12,199 bases of DNA from JAAFHS01 sp031396505 (GCA_031396505.1 JANNKX010000103.1:1-12199), one strand, 5' to 3'; numbered from the stretch's first letter, positions 1 to 6,602 are shown. Program-made: numbers and translations. The notes: generated from the sequence alone by a model not told the origin.

Positions 1-44
1 CCGATGACCTGGGGCGGATCGCCTACAATCTGATTCAGATTTAA
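1..44 (+). CDS. 3' end of an unidentified gene (partial)
   Basis: Only the last 13 codons and a TAA stop (42-44) are inside the window; the frame reads DDLGRIAYNLIQI and runs off the left edge. This is too short to assign a family. That it is a real gene end is inferred from two things: the open frame reaches the edge, and a strong hairpin follows at 81-120, where a convergent terminator would be expected between this gene and the minus-strand Trm112-family gene. Confidence 0.45.
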   Translation, partial: DDLGRIAYNLIQI

Positions 45-80
45 GGCGATCCAAGACAGGCAAGCCGTTGGTTATGTTGC

Positions 81-120
81 GTGTCGCTGCCAGTCAGGTG
101 ACCCTGATTGGCAGCGATAC
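81..120. terminator. Hairpin between convergent genes, probable bidirectional terminator
   Basis: Bases 81-98 pair with 103-120 around a 4-base loop (TGAC). The 18-bp stem has only two G-U wobbles when read on the plus strand. It sits between the stop of the partial plus gene (44) and the stop of the Trm112-family gene (124). Neither side has a clear T-tract, so it is not a textbook intrinsic terminator; the convergent position and long stem support a termination or mRNA 3'-end role. Confidence 0.6.
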
Positions 121-123
121 GCC

Positions 124-306
124 CTAGTCCAGCTCCCGCGCCTCGCTGACCAACATGATCGGAATGCCATCCCGCACCGGAAACGCCAGCTTTGCGACCT
201 TTGACACCAATTCCTGCCGTTCACCATCATAGGTCAGAACGCCTTGCGTCACCGGGCAGACCAGCGCCTCGAGCATGCGCCGGTCAACGGACACGGTATC
301 GTTCAT
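124..306 (-). CDS. Trm112 family (UPF0434/YcaR-like) small protein
   Basis: This 60-residue protein has the short Trm112-like core: an N-terminal LEALVCPVTQGVL segment near residues 12-24 and a FPVRDGIPIMLVSEAR segment near residues 42-57. Eukaryotic and archaeal Trm112 proteins bind and stabilise methyltransferases that modify tRNA, rRNA and release factors; the role of the bacterial forms is poorly known. The first position usually carries a zinc-type CPxC, but here only one cysteine (C17) remains (CPVT), so metal binding is unlikely. Its start codon overlaps the stop of the upstream LON-domain gene as ATGA (303-306), which implies translational coupling and makes it the last gene of the thioredoxin–LON–Trm112 group. 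Confidence 0.88.
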   Translation of the reverse strand: MNDTVSVDRRMLEALVCPVTQGVLTYDGERQELVSKVAKLAFPVRDGIPIMLVSEARELD

Positions 307-947
307 TGCATCATCTCTTCGCCCGAACCGCCACGCAGCGCGAATTCCAGCAGTGTCACCAACGTTTCGCGCCGCGTTTCCAATGACGGCGCCTCCAGCA
401 AGGCCTGTTTATCTTCAGGATCGAACGGGCACAGCATGGACAGCGAATTGATCAGCAATTCAGGCTCTGCATCCGATAAACTGCCCCAGTCCGTTGACAG
501 ATCCATCGCCTGAAAATACCGCCCCAGCGTCTTTAAGAACTTCGCCCGCTGAAAGCCCTTGTCATCCTCGGTCTGACCCAGATCGCGCCCAAAGGTCTGC
601 CAGTCCACGATGCAACGGCGGTACGGCGCAAAGCCTGTCACCTCTTCCTTGACACGAAAACGCGAAATCCCTGACAGCGTAATCATGTACCGGCCATCTT
701 CGGTTTCTGAAAATCCGGTCAATCGGCCTGCGCAACCGATGGCATGCAACCGCTTTTCATCCGACCCCGGCACATCGCGCGGTTGGATCATGCCAATCAG
801 CCGATGCTTGGTCTTCATCGTATCATCAAGCATTTGCAGATAGCGCGGTTCAAACAGATGCAGCGGCAAGCGCGCGCGCGGCAGCAATAGCGCCCCAGGC
901 AACGGAAAAACCGGGATCGTGTCAGGCAGATCGGATGCAATCATCAT
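303..947 (-). CDS. LON peptidase substrate-binding domain protein
   Basis: A 214-residue protein matching the stand-alone Lon N-terminal (substrate-binding) domain. The opening IPVFPLPGALLLPRARLPL followed by HLFEPRYLQML (about residues 11-40) is the family signature, then IGMIQP, a GCAGRL strand and a SGISRFRV strand. There is no AAA+ or Ser-Lys protease domain, so it is not Lon itself; such proteins are thought to bind unfolded polypeptides or act as adaptors, but the function is not established. The start is uncertain: two ATGs lie in tandem (945-947 and 942-944) and neither has a good Shine-Dalgarno sequence. It begins 26 bases after the stop of the thioredoxin–TPR gene and overlaps the Trm112-family gene, so the three are probably co-transcribed. 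Confidence 0.9.
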   Translation of the reverse strand: MMIASDLPDTIPVFPLPGALLLPRARLPLHLFEPRYLQMLDDTMKTKHRLIGMIQPRDVPGSDEKRLHAIGCAGRLTGFSETEDGRYMITLSGISRFRVKEEVTGFAPYRRCIVDWQTFGRDLGQTEDDKGFQRAKFLKTLGRYFQAMDLSTDWGSLSDAEPELLINSLSMLCPFDPEDKQALLEAPSLETRRETLVTLLEFALRGGSGEEMMQ

Positions 948-973
948 AGAGCGTATTTAGACTGCAAAAGGCA

Positions 974-1873
974 TCAGGCAAATATCATTGATGACAACCG
1001 CCGCCGCCCCTTCAGCACAATCGGGTCCTGTGGCTTTAGCGCATCGAAAATGATCATCAGCTGCGCCTTGGCCGCCCCATCATTCCAGTCACGATCCCGG
1101 CGGAAGAGATCCAGCAGCGTCTCGACCGCCTCGTCGACCTTGCCTGCCGCATGCAGCGCAAGCGCCAGATCGAACCGCGCCTGATGATTGTCGGGGGCTG
1201 CTTCAACAGCACGGCGCAAATCATCTTCTGGCCCCGCATTTGCCGCTTGTCGCGCCAATTCCAGTTGCGCGCGGGCCGCCTCGACTTCCATCGCCTTGGC
1301 AATTTTTGTCGGGGCCGCGTCCAGCAGGGCCTGCGCCTGATCCAGTTGATCCATCGCCAGATACGACCGTGCCAGCCCGCCGTAGGCAGCCGCATTTTCC
1401 GGCTCTTCGCCGAGGATCGCGGCAAATGTTTCGGCCGCATCGACCGCTGCACCCTCGGTCAGCATTTCCTCGGCAGCGGCTATCGCCTCGGCCAGACCGC
1501 CGTCGCCGCCAAGTGCCGCCGCCCGGTCAATGAACGCCTTGATTTCAGAGGCGGGCTGCGCACCCTGAAAGCCATCCACCGGCTGGCCCTGCCAGAACGC
1601 GTAGACCGTCGGGATCGACTGGACCCGCAACTGCGCTGCAATGCGCTGGTTTTTGTCGACATCGACCTTGACCAGCCTGACCTTGCCTTTTGCCGCCGTC
1701 ACCGCCGCCTCGAGCGCCGGGGTAAGCTGTTTGCACGGACCGCACCAGGTGGCCCAGAAATCAACGATGATCGGTGTTTCCTTGCTGGCCTCGATCACGT
1801 CCGCCATGAACGTGGCCTCGGTTGCGTCTGAAATCAGATTTGCCGCGGGGGCCGCTGTTTCACCCAAAAGCAT
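974..1873 (-). CDS. cnoX: Thioredoxin–TPR protein of the CnoX/YbbN type
   Basis: A 299-residue cytoplasmic protein with no signal peptide. Residues about 15-118 are a thioredoxin fold with an intact WCGPCK site (C44, C47) and the conserved cis-proline context SIPTVYAF (P88). Residues about 127-299 are an Ala-rich helical repeat region, TPR-like (AAAYGGLARSYLAMDQLDQA, then a block with NHQARFDLALALHAAGK). This architecture is that of the chaperedoxin CnoX (YbbN), a holdase that protects substrates from oxidation and passes them to GroEL or DnaK. Enterobacterial CnoX lacks the full CxxC, while alphaproteobacterial forms keep it and can reduce disulfides. The start at 1871-1873 is supported by an AAGGAA Shine-Dalgarno at 1880-1885. 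It is the first gene of the thioredoxin–LON–Trm112 group; the assignment to CnoX rather than another Trx–TPR protein is by architecture. Confidence 0.9.
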   Translation of the reverse strand: MLLGETAAPAANLISDATEATFMADVIEASKETPIIVDFWATWCGPCKQLTPALEAAVTAAKGKVRLVKVDVDKNQRIAAQLRVQSIPTVYAFWQGQPVDGFQGAQPASEIKAFIDRAAALGGDGGLAEAIAAAEEMLTEGAAVDAAETFAAILGEEPENAAAYGGLARSYLAMDQLDQAQALLDAAPTKIAKAMEVEAARAQLELARQAANAGPEDDLRRAVEAAPDNHQARFDLALALHAAGKVDEAVETLLDLFRRDRDWNDGAAKAQLMIIFDALKPQDPIVLKGRRRLSSMIFA

Positions 1874-1904
1874 GTCATGTTCCTTCGTGACGCGTTTGAC
1901 GTGG

Positions 1905-1933
1905 ATATAAGGTGGTCGCGTGCGGAAAGAAAT
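1905..1933 (-). promoter_or_regulatory. Possible promoter for the thioredoxin–LON–Trm112 genes
   Basis: In the 69-bp gap after the amylosucrase stop, the minus strand reads a TTATAT -10-like hexamer (1905-1910) 17 bases from a weak ATTTCT -35-like hexamer (1928-1933). The -10 box would put the transcript start about 25 bases before the gene. The match is poor at -35, so this is only a candidate; read-through from the amylosucrase gene is the alternative. Confidence 0.22.
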
Positions 1934-1942
1934 AGGCAGACG

Positions 1943-3826
1943 TCATGTCATCCAAACCCGGCCATAGGGCGGCAGCACAACCGCGCCGCCGTGCAGTTGC
2001 ACATCGCTTTCCGACAGCGCATCCCGCATGTCGCGCGCACCCGCGCGGCGCACCACGGCGTCGGGCAGGTTGATCCAACCTTCGGTAAAATTGAACAGGC
2101 ACACCACGGCCCCCGTCGGTGCGACCCTGGCAAAAGCAAACAATCCCGGCACATCATGCGCGATAATGCGCGTCGCATGCATTGCATGCAGCGCGTCCGT
2201 TGCCCTGCGCCGTGCCAGAATGTGCCTGACGCCACGGTACACCCGGCCCGCCGGGCTGTGATCCCCGCGTGTATGAAATGCGGCCCAGTCCATCTGCGGG
2301 CGATGCACCCAGCGGCTGTCATGGGCGTGTGCCGGCACATCGCGGTAGCCATAGTCATTCAGCAGGGCAATCTCGTCGCCCATGTAAATCAGGGGAATGC
2401 CGCCAAAGGCCGCAATCAGCGCGTGCCCCATCAAGATGCGCTGCACCGCCCAGTCGATGCCCTGCGCATCGCCGTCTGATATTGCCTTTTCAAGTCCCGC
2501 GAGCGAGGCGAGTGTGCCCGAAATGCGCTTGTCCCCGGTTTCGGGGTTTTCCTGAAACAACGCCCCGCGCGCGAAGGTGCCCGGAAATGTGCCTTCATAG
2601 AAATCGGACAGAAAGTTGCGATGACCGTGTCCCGACACGCCTACGGCGGCGGCATCCTCATCCGTCACGGCCCAGCCGATATCATCATGGCAGCGCAAGT
2701 AAGTGGCATAGGTGGCATTGGTCAGCGTTTCGGGAAAATGGTTGGCCAGCACATGTGTCATCAGGCGGGTATCGCGCGTGGCAAGCGACGACCAGAACTG
2801 CACCATCAGGCTGTTGTGATAAGCAAGGTTGCCTTCCCTACCATCATGCCTGCCGCGCCCCAGATAGGGCAGCATTTCGCCGGGTGCCACGATCGCCTCT
2901 GCCAGATGGATCATTGCAGGGGCGGCAATCCGGCTGCACGCACGCAGGGCTTGCAGCAGCATGTGCACTTCGGGTTCCGACTGACACCGCGTGCCCAGAC
3001 GTTTCCACATGAAGGCCACCGCATCGAGACGCACGACATCGACCCCGCGATTGGCGAGGAAAAGCATGATCTCGACGATTTCCACAAACACCTGCGGATT
3101 GGCCCAGTTCAGATCCCATTGATGTTCGTTGAACGTGGTCCAGACCCATTTGCCAAAGTCGGGGTAGTGGGTGAAATTGCCGGGTGCATTGTCGGGAAAC
3201 ACCTCCACCAGCGACTGTTCGTAGGTGTTCGGTACATCCGGGCTGTCATACATCAGGTAATAGTCCTGATACCCTGCATCGCCCTTGGCCGCTTTTTTCG
3301 CCCAGGCGTGTTCCTTGGCCGTGTGGTTCAGCACCAGATCAATGCAGACCCACATCCCGCGCGCCCGCAAGGCCGCCGTCACCGCTTCAAAATCCGCCAT
3401 CGTCCCGTAGTCCGGATTGATCGCGCGGTAGTCCATCACCGAATAGCCGCCGTCGCTGTCACCCGGACGCGGTTTCAGGCAGGGCATGAAATGCACATAG
3501 GTGATGCCCAGATCGGCAAGGTAATCCAGCTTGTCCAGGACGCCCTTCAGGTTCCCGGCAAAGCGGTCGATGTAGAACACATAACCCGCCATATCGGGCC
3601 GCAAGAACCAGTCCGATTCCAGATCGCGCTGTAAATCCAGACGCTGCAGATCAGGCGCGCGGTCACCGGCTGCCTTGCGCAGACAGGCCAGCAAACGGGT
3701 CTTGAAGCCCTCATGATCGGGGTGCGCGCCATACAGCGCGTCCAGCACAGGCCACAAATCCCGCGCTGACCGCGCAAGGCGCAATGCGAAAAGATCGTCC
3801 TGCAGCATGGACGGCGATTGGACCAT
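1943..3826 (-). CDS. Amylosucrase (GH13 family, sucrose glucosyltransferase)
   Basis: A 627-residue enzyme close to the usual amylosucrase length (about 630-650). It builds alpha-1,4-glucan from sucrose, releasing fructose, or hydrolyses sucrose. The start at 3824-3826 is preferred over an in-frame ATG at 3896-3898 because GAGGGAGGG lies a few bases upstream and the 3898 site is inside the preceding gene. An N-terminal helical region (1-75) precedes the barrel. Visible motifs: DSDGGYSVMDYRAINPDYGT (family sucrose-pocket Asp at D125), VLNHTAKEHAWA, VVRLDAVAFMWKRLGT (nucleophile D268), HLAEAIVAPGE (acid/base E310), RCHDDIGWAVTDEDA (transition-state Asp D381) and DSRWVHRP (sucrose-pocket Arg R505). 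The 42-residue nucleophile-to-acid/base spacing equals that of Neisseria amylosucrase (D286/E328). No signal peptide is seen, so the enzyme is cytoplasmic. The position of Neisseria Arg226 is Val here (SLVEVFPD). Sucrose hydrolase is the main alternative activity. Confidence 0.95.
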   Translation of the reverse strand: MVQSPSMLQDDLFALRLARSARDLWPVLDALYGAHPDHEGFKTRLLACLRKAAGDRAPDLQRLDLQRDLESDWFLRPDMAGYVFYIDRFAGNLKGVLDKLDYLADLGITYVHFMPCLKPRPGDSDGGYSVMDYRAINPDYGTMADFEAVTAALRARGMWVCIDLVLNHTAKEHAWAKKAAKGDAGYQDYYLMYDSPDVPNTYEQSLVEVFPDNAPGNFTHYPDFGKWVWTTFNEHQWDLNWANPQVFVEIVEIMLFLANRGVDVVRLDAVAFMWKRLGTRCQSEPEVHMLLQALRACSRIAAPAMIHLAEAIVAPGEMLPYLGRGRHDGREGNLAYHNSLMVQFWSSLATRDTRLMTHVLANHFPETLTNATYATYLRCHDDIGWAVTDEDAAAVGVSGHGHRNFLSDFYEGTFPGTFARGALFQENPETGDKRISGTLASLAGLEKAISDGDAQGIDWAVQRILMGHALIAAFGGIPLIYMGDEIALLNDYGYRDVPAHAHDSRWVHRPQMDWAAFHTRGDHSPAGRVYRGVRHILARRRATDALHAMHATRIIAHDVPGLFAFARVAPTGAVVCLFNFTEGWINLPDAVVRRAGARDMRDALSESDVQLHGGAVVLPPYGRVWMT

Positions 3827-3862
3827 GAAACCCTCCCTCACTGATCCCAAGGGTAAGGATAT

Positions 3863-3874
3863 CAAAGCGCTTTG
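3863..3874. promoter_or_regulatory. Perfect palindrome, likely LacI/GalR-family operator
   Basis: CAAAGCGCTTTG is a perfect 12-bp palindrome with the central CG and AAAGCGCTTT core typical of LacI-family sugar repressor sites. It lies in the 58-bp gap between the L,D-transpeptidase stop (3885) and the amylosucrase start (3826), 36 bases before the start codon. On the minus strand it overlaps a weak promoter-like pair (TTTCCA at 3873-3878 and TACCCT 17 bases further on), so binding there would block transcription. No LacI-type regulator is in the window. Confidence 0.6.
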
Positions 3875-3884
3875 GAAAGTATCT

Positions 3885-4388
3885 TTACGCTTGCACAATC
3901 AGCCGTGTCTGGTGCCTGATCCGGTTGGCGATCCAGATCAGATCGCGGGGCGCAAAACCCACACAACCCGCCGTCGGATACCCCGGTCTGCGCCAGCGAT
4001 GCACGAAGATCGCCGACCCTTTGCCTGGCACGGCATAAGGCCAGTTCCAGTTTGTGATCAGGATAAGATCATACAGCGGATCAGCACGGCGCAGACATTC
4101 GTGGCCAAATCGGTATGGCGTGCGAACCATCAGGTTATAATCCGGATCGGCAGGATCTTCGGACCAGAAATCGCCCAACCCGATAGGCACCGCCCAATCC
4201 GGCAGTGCCGCGCGGGCGATACGGTCCGGGCGATACAGCATGCCCACAATCTTGTGCGTGCCCGCAGGCGTGCCGCCATCGCCTTCACGCTTGCGCGCCG
4301 TGATACCCCCGCGCCCGATGGTGCAGGCAAAGCGGCGGTTCAGAAAACGCGCACCCCGTCGGGTCACCACAATATCGGTGGACTTCAT
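3885..4388 (-). CDS. L,D-transpeptidase family (YkuD domain) protein
   Basis: A 167-residue single-domain YkuD protein. The catalytic signature is HRWRRPGYPTAGCVGF with His130 and nucleophile Cys142, which fits the family HxxxxxxxxxxxGC pattern. An upstream GDGGTPAGTHKI segment (residues 36-47) is typical of these enzymes, which form 3-3 peptidoglycan crosslinks or attach lipoproteins to peptidoglycan via meso-diaminopimelate. No signal peptide or membrane helix is visible, and no in-frame ATG upstream would add one, although the natural substrate is periplasmic. Short cytosolic-looking YkuD proteins of this type are common in alphaproteobacteria, and their exact substrate is unclear. The start codon overlaps the ribA stop as ATGA (4385-4388), implying coupled translation. 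Confidence 0.92.
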   Translation of the reverse strand: MKSTDIVVTRRGARFLNRRFACTIGRGGITARKREGDGGTPAGTHKIVGMLYRPDRIARAALPDWAVPIGLGDFWSEDPADPDYNLMVRTPYRFGHECLRRADPLYDLILITNWNWPYAVPGKGSAIFVHRWRRPGYPTAGCVGFAPRDLIWIANRIRHQTRLIVQA

Positions 4389-5461
4389 GGCAAATGCCCC
4401 GATTTCGCCGCCTTGGCCGCCAGATAACCCGCGTTCTGCGCCGTTTTGCCCGCATGCAACGGCACACGTTCCACCACGCGCAAACCACAGCTTTCCATCA
4501 TCGCCAGCTTTTTCGGGTTATTCGTCATCAATCGGACCGCCCCGAATCCCATCTGCCGCAGCAGGGCTGCACCAATGCGAAAGTCCCGCTCGTCATCTTC
4601 AAACCCAAGGCGATGGTTGGCCTCGACCGTGTCGAACCCCTGATCCTGCAAGGAATAGGCGCGCATCTTGTTGGCAAGGCCGATCCCGCGCCCTTCCTGA
4701 TTAAGGTACAGCAGAAGCCCTGCCCCTTCGCGCCCCATCTGTGCCAGCGCCGCGTGCAGTTGCGGGCCGCAATCGCATTTCAGACTGCCCAGCACATCCC
4801 CGGTAAAACACGCCGAATGCAGCCGCACCAACACTGGTGCTGCACGGTCAGGGCGACCGATTTCAATGACGTAGTGTTCCTCACCGCCGTCATCGGGCCG
4901 AAATACATGCACGCGCCCCGCCTCGGATGCGGCGATCGGCACACGCGCGTTGACCACCGGATGCAGCACCGGATCATGCGCAATCCCGGCAATCGGCAGC
5001 GCCACCAGACCCAATTCCGCCGCCAGCTTCAGCGGATGATCGACAGCCACGATCACGGCGGCAGGCAACAGATGGGCCGCCTTGCACTGCACAAGGGCTG
5101 CGCGGTGCAGATCGGCCGTGCCCTCGCGCAGGCTGTGCAACGGCCCTTTCATGGGCACGCGCAGATCATCCTTGGGGTCCGCAATCGCGCGCAGCCAGTC
5201 CACACCACTGTCGGGTGGCAACGCGATCCGCGCCAGATCGTTGTCGTAGACCCGCACTTTCAAGGTTTCCGCCCGCCATGCGGTAATCGCAAGAACCGGC
5301 GCACCAAGGCCGCGCAGATCGTCCAGCCGCGCAGGAACCAGCGATTCGACCGCAATCACCAATGCGCCGCGTCCATCGTCCGTCAGCACGATCGGCACCC
5401 CCATGCGCAGATCGGCACGGGCGCGGGCGACAGTTTCGGTCAGGGTGGGTGACAGGGCCAT
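4385..5461 (-). CDS. ribA: GTP cyclohydrolase II
   Basis: A 358-residue protein that opens GTP to diamino-hydroxy-ribosylamino-pyrimidinone phosphate plus formate, the first committed step of riboflavin synthesis. The catalytic half (about 150-358) has the zinc site SACFTGDVLGSLKCDCG (C218, C229, C231), LNQEGRGIGLANKMRAYSLQ (residues 254-273), FRIGAALL and the C-terminal LMTNNPKKLAMMESCGL. The N-terminal about 145 residues (RADLRMGVPIVLTDDGRGALVIAVE onward, split over 16-39) look like a decayed DHBP synthase-type domain: the acidic DDEDRENEGD catalytic segment is absent, so this is not a bifunctional RibBA and DHBP synthase must be encoded elsewhere. It is first in a minus-strand group with the L,D-transpeptidase. 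No FMN riboswitch is recognisable in the 185-bp upstream region. Confidence 0.95.
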   Translation of the reverse strand: MALSPTLTETVARARADLRMGVPIVLTDDGRGALVIAVESLVPARLDDLRGLGAPVLAITAWRAETLKVRVYDNDLARIALPPDSGVDWLRAIADPKDDLRVPMKGPLHSLREGTADLHRAALVQCKAAHLLPAAVIVAVDHPLKLAAELGLVALPIAGIAHDPVLHPVVNARVPIAASEAGRVHVFRPDDGGEEHYVIEIGRPDRAAPVLVRLHSACFTGDVLGSLKCDCGPQLHAALAQMGREGAGLLLYLNQEGRGIGLANKMRAYSLQDQGFDTVEANHRLGFEDDERDFRIGAALLRQMGFGAVRLMTNNPKKLAMMESCGLRVVERVPLHAGKTAQNAGYLAAKAAKSGHLP

Positions 5462-5646
5462 GCGTCATCTTTATGCGCAAAACCGGAATCATGAAAGCGT
5501 GCAGCGCGTGTAACATTTCGCGCGGACAGCACCAAAAACTGAAACATTCGGCAGGGAACCGACACGACCGCGTGAGCGTTGAAACCCATACCTTGTCGAT
5601 CCCGTTACCTGCGGCAATGTGAGTGACACGACAAACGGAGATCGCC
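5462..5646. promoter_or_regulatory. Divergent promoter region between ribA and the response regulator
   Basis: This 185-bp gap must carry the ribA promoter (minus) and the response regulator promoter (plus). On the plus strand TTGTCG (5593-5598) is 17 bases from AATGTG (5616-5621), a weak pair that would start transcription just upstream of the gene. No TTAA-N7-TTAA CtrA site and no riboswitch-like structure were seen. A GTG at 5623 is in frame with the regulator, but the ATG at 5647 has the better Shine-Dalgarno (GGAG at 5637-5640). Confidence 0.4.
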
Positions 5647-6333
5647 ATGGCCACGCTGCGGAAAATCCTTCTGGTTGATGATGACGACGACCTGCGCGAG
5701 GCGTTGAGCGAACAATTGGTCATGACCGAAGATTTCGACGTGTTCGAGGCCGGGTCGGGTGCCGATGGCATGGAAAAGGCCAAGCAGGGTCTGTACGACC
5801 TTGTGATCCTTGATGTCGGCCTGCCCGATACCGACGGGCGCGAGTTGTGCCGCCGGATGCGCAAGTTTGGCGTGAAGTGCCCGATCTTGATGCTGACCGG
5901 GCATGATACCGATGCCGACACCATTCTGGGACTGGACGCGGGGGCGAATGACTATGTGACCAAGCCGTTCAAGTTTCCGGTCCTTCTGGCGCGGATCAGG
6001 GCGCAATTGCGCCAGCATGAGCAATCCGAAGACGCCGTGTTTCAGTTGGGCCCATACACCTTCAAGCCAGCGCAAAAGATGCTGATCGACGAAAAGGAAA
6101 AGAAGGTTCGGCTGACGGAAAAGGAAACCAACATTCTGAAATATCTTTACCGCGCGCAGTCTGGCGTGGTTGCGCGTGACGTGCTGCTGCACGAGGTGTG
6201 GGGCTATAACGCCGGTGTCACGACCCATACTTTGGAAACACATATCTATCGTTTGCGGCAAAAGATCGAACTTGATCCGTCAAACGCGCGGCTGCTGGTG
6301 ACCGAAAGCGGCGGATATCGACTGATGGCGTAA
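5647..6333 (+). CDS. cenR: OmpR-family response regulator, CenR-like
   Basis: A 228-residue regulator. The receiver domain (about 5-120) has the acidic pair D11/D12, phospho-acceptor D56 (LVILDVGLPDTDGREL), T84 (MLTGHD) and K106 (YVTKPFKFPVLLARI). The C-terminal winged helix (about 132-226) has LTEKETNILKYLYRA, the LLHEVWGYN segment, a THTLETHIYRLRQKIE recognition helix and VTESGGYRL. The start is taken at ATG 5647, six bases after GGAG. The THTLETHIYRLRQKIE block and overall length fit the conserved alphaproteobacterial regulator known as CenR in Caulobacter and Rhodobacter (essential, envelope and division genes), called OtpR in Brucella. That orthology is from memory of the family and should be treated as probable, not proven. 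No partner histidine kinase is adjacent, which is usual for CenR. Confidence 0.88.
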   Translation: MATLRKILLVDDDDDLREALSEQLVMTEDFDVFEAGSGADGMEKAKQGLYDLVILDVGLPDTDGRELCRRMRKFGVKCPILMLTGHDTDADTILGLDAGANDYVTKPFKFPVLLARIRAQLRQHEQSEDAVFQLGPYTFKPAQKMLIDEKEKKVRLTEKETNILKYLYRAQSGVVARDVLLHEVWGYNAGVTTHTLETHIYRLRQKIELDPSNARLLVTESGGYRLMA

Positions 6334-6416
6334 CAGTCATATTGTTGCCAGAATCGCCGTCTATATGCTGATGTTGTAGTGATTGTTCAGATTGCAGCCT
6401 TCCCAAGAGATCCCCT

Positions 6417-6487
6417 TGTCGTGTCGGGGTTATGGCACGACATCCTCCCTGTTGGACCTGGCCGGGCCTAGTGCCCGGCCTTTTTTT
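6417..6487 (+). ncRNA. Candidate small RNA or 3'UTR-derived RNA with anti-Shine-Dalgarno segment
   Basis: Downstream of the response regulator, a 7-bp hairpin (TGTCGTG 6417-6423 with CACGACA 6436-6442, 12-base loop) is followed by a linear segment (6443-6459) beginning TCCTCCC, then a strong terminator (6460-6487). Hairpin, exposed CU-rich segment and Rho-independent terminator is the layout of many trans-acting alphaproteobacterial sRNAs, several of which carry CCUCC-type motifs that pair with ribosome binding sites. The 5' end could be about 6370, after a TATATG box (6363-6368) whose -35 is poor, or the RNA could be cut from the response regulator mRNA. No coding potential is evident. Confidence 0.35.
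6460..6487 (+). terminator. Strong intrinsic terminator
   Basis: GGCCGGGC (6460-6467) pairs perfectly with GCCCGGCC (6473-6480) around a CTAGT loop, followed immediately by seven T residues (6481-6487). This is a textbook Rho-independent terminator for the response regulator transcript and/or the candidate small RNA, 127 bases after the regulator stop. Confidence 0.93.
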
Positions 6488-6531
6488 CAATCGCAGACAC
6501 TGTGATGCAAAGAAGTCCTTTTTCCCCCTGA

Positions 6532-6553
6532 TTTTGGCTGGTAATCACCAAAA
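6532..6553. other. Inverted repeat in the leader of the secreted protein gene
   Basis: TTTTGG (6532-6537) and CCAAAA (6548-6553) form a 6-bp dyad with a 10-base centre, about 50 bases before the start of the small secreted protein gene. It could be an operator half-site pair or a 5'UTR hairpin. No convincing -35/-10 pair could be fixed relative to it. Confidence 0.3.
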
Positions 6554-6602
6554 GGCGGACCCATGTATCTGGTGCAGGGTACGCCCGAGAAGGAGACCAC
6601 TT

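Noticed and set aside
2621..3634. A 337-codon open frame on the plus strand opposite the amylosucrase
   Set aside because: It is the shadow of the GH13 gene; composition is His/Arg/Gln-rich without any family pattern.
4394..5452. A 352-codon open frame on the plus strand opposite ribA
   Set aside because: The minus strand encodes a full GTP cyclohydrolase II with all motifs; the antisense product has no recognisable domain and no ribosome binding site.
5623..5646. A GTG start extending the response regulator by eight residues
   Set aside because: The ATG at 5647 has GGAG at good spacing and gives the usual short receiver N-terminus; GTG has no better site.
5462..5646. FMN riboswitch upstream of ribA
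   Set aside because: The conserved multi-stem RFN sequence blocks are not present on the minus strand of this region.
6432..6602. An upstream start adding 57 residues to the small secreted protein
   Set aside because: The extension would pass through the terminator at 6460-6487, and the ATG at 6603 follows AAGGAG and begins a clean signal peptide.
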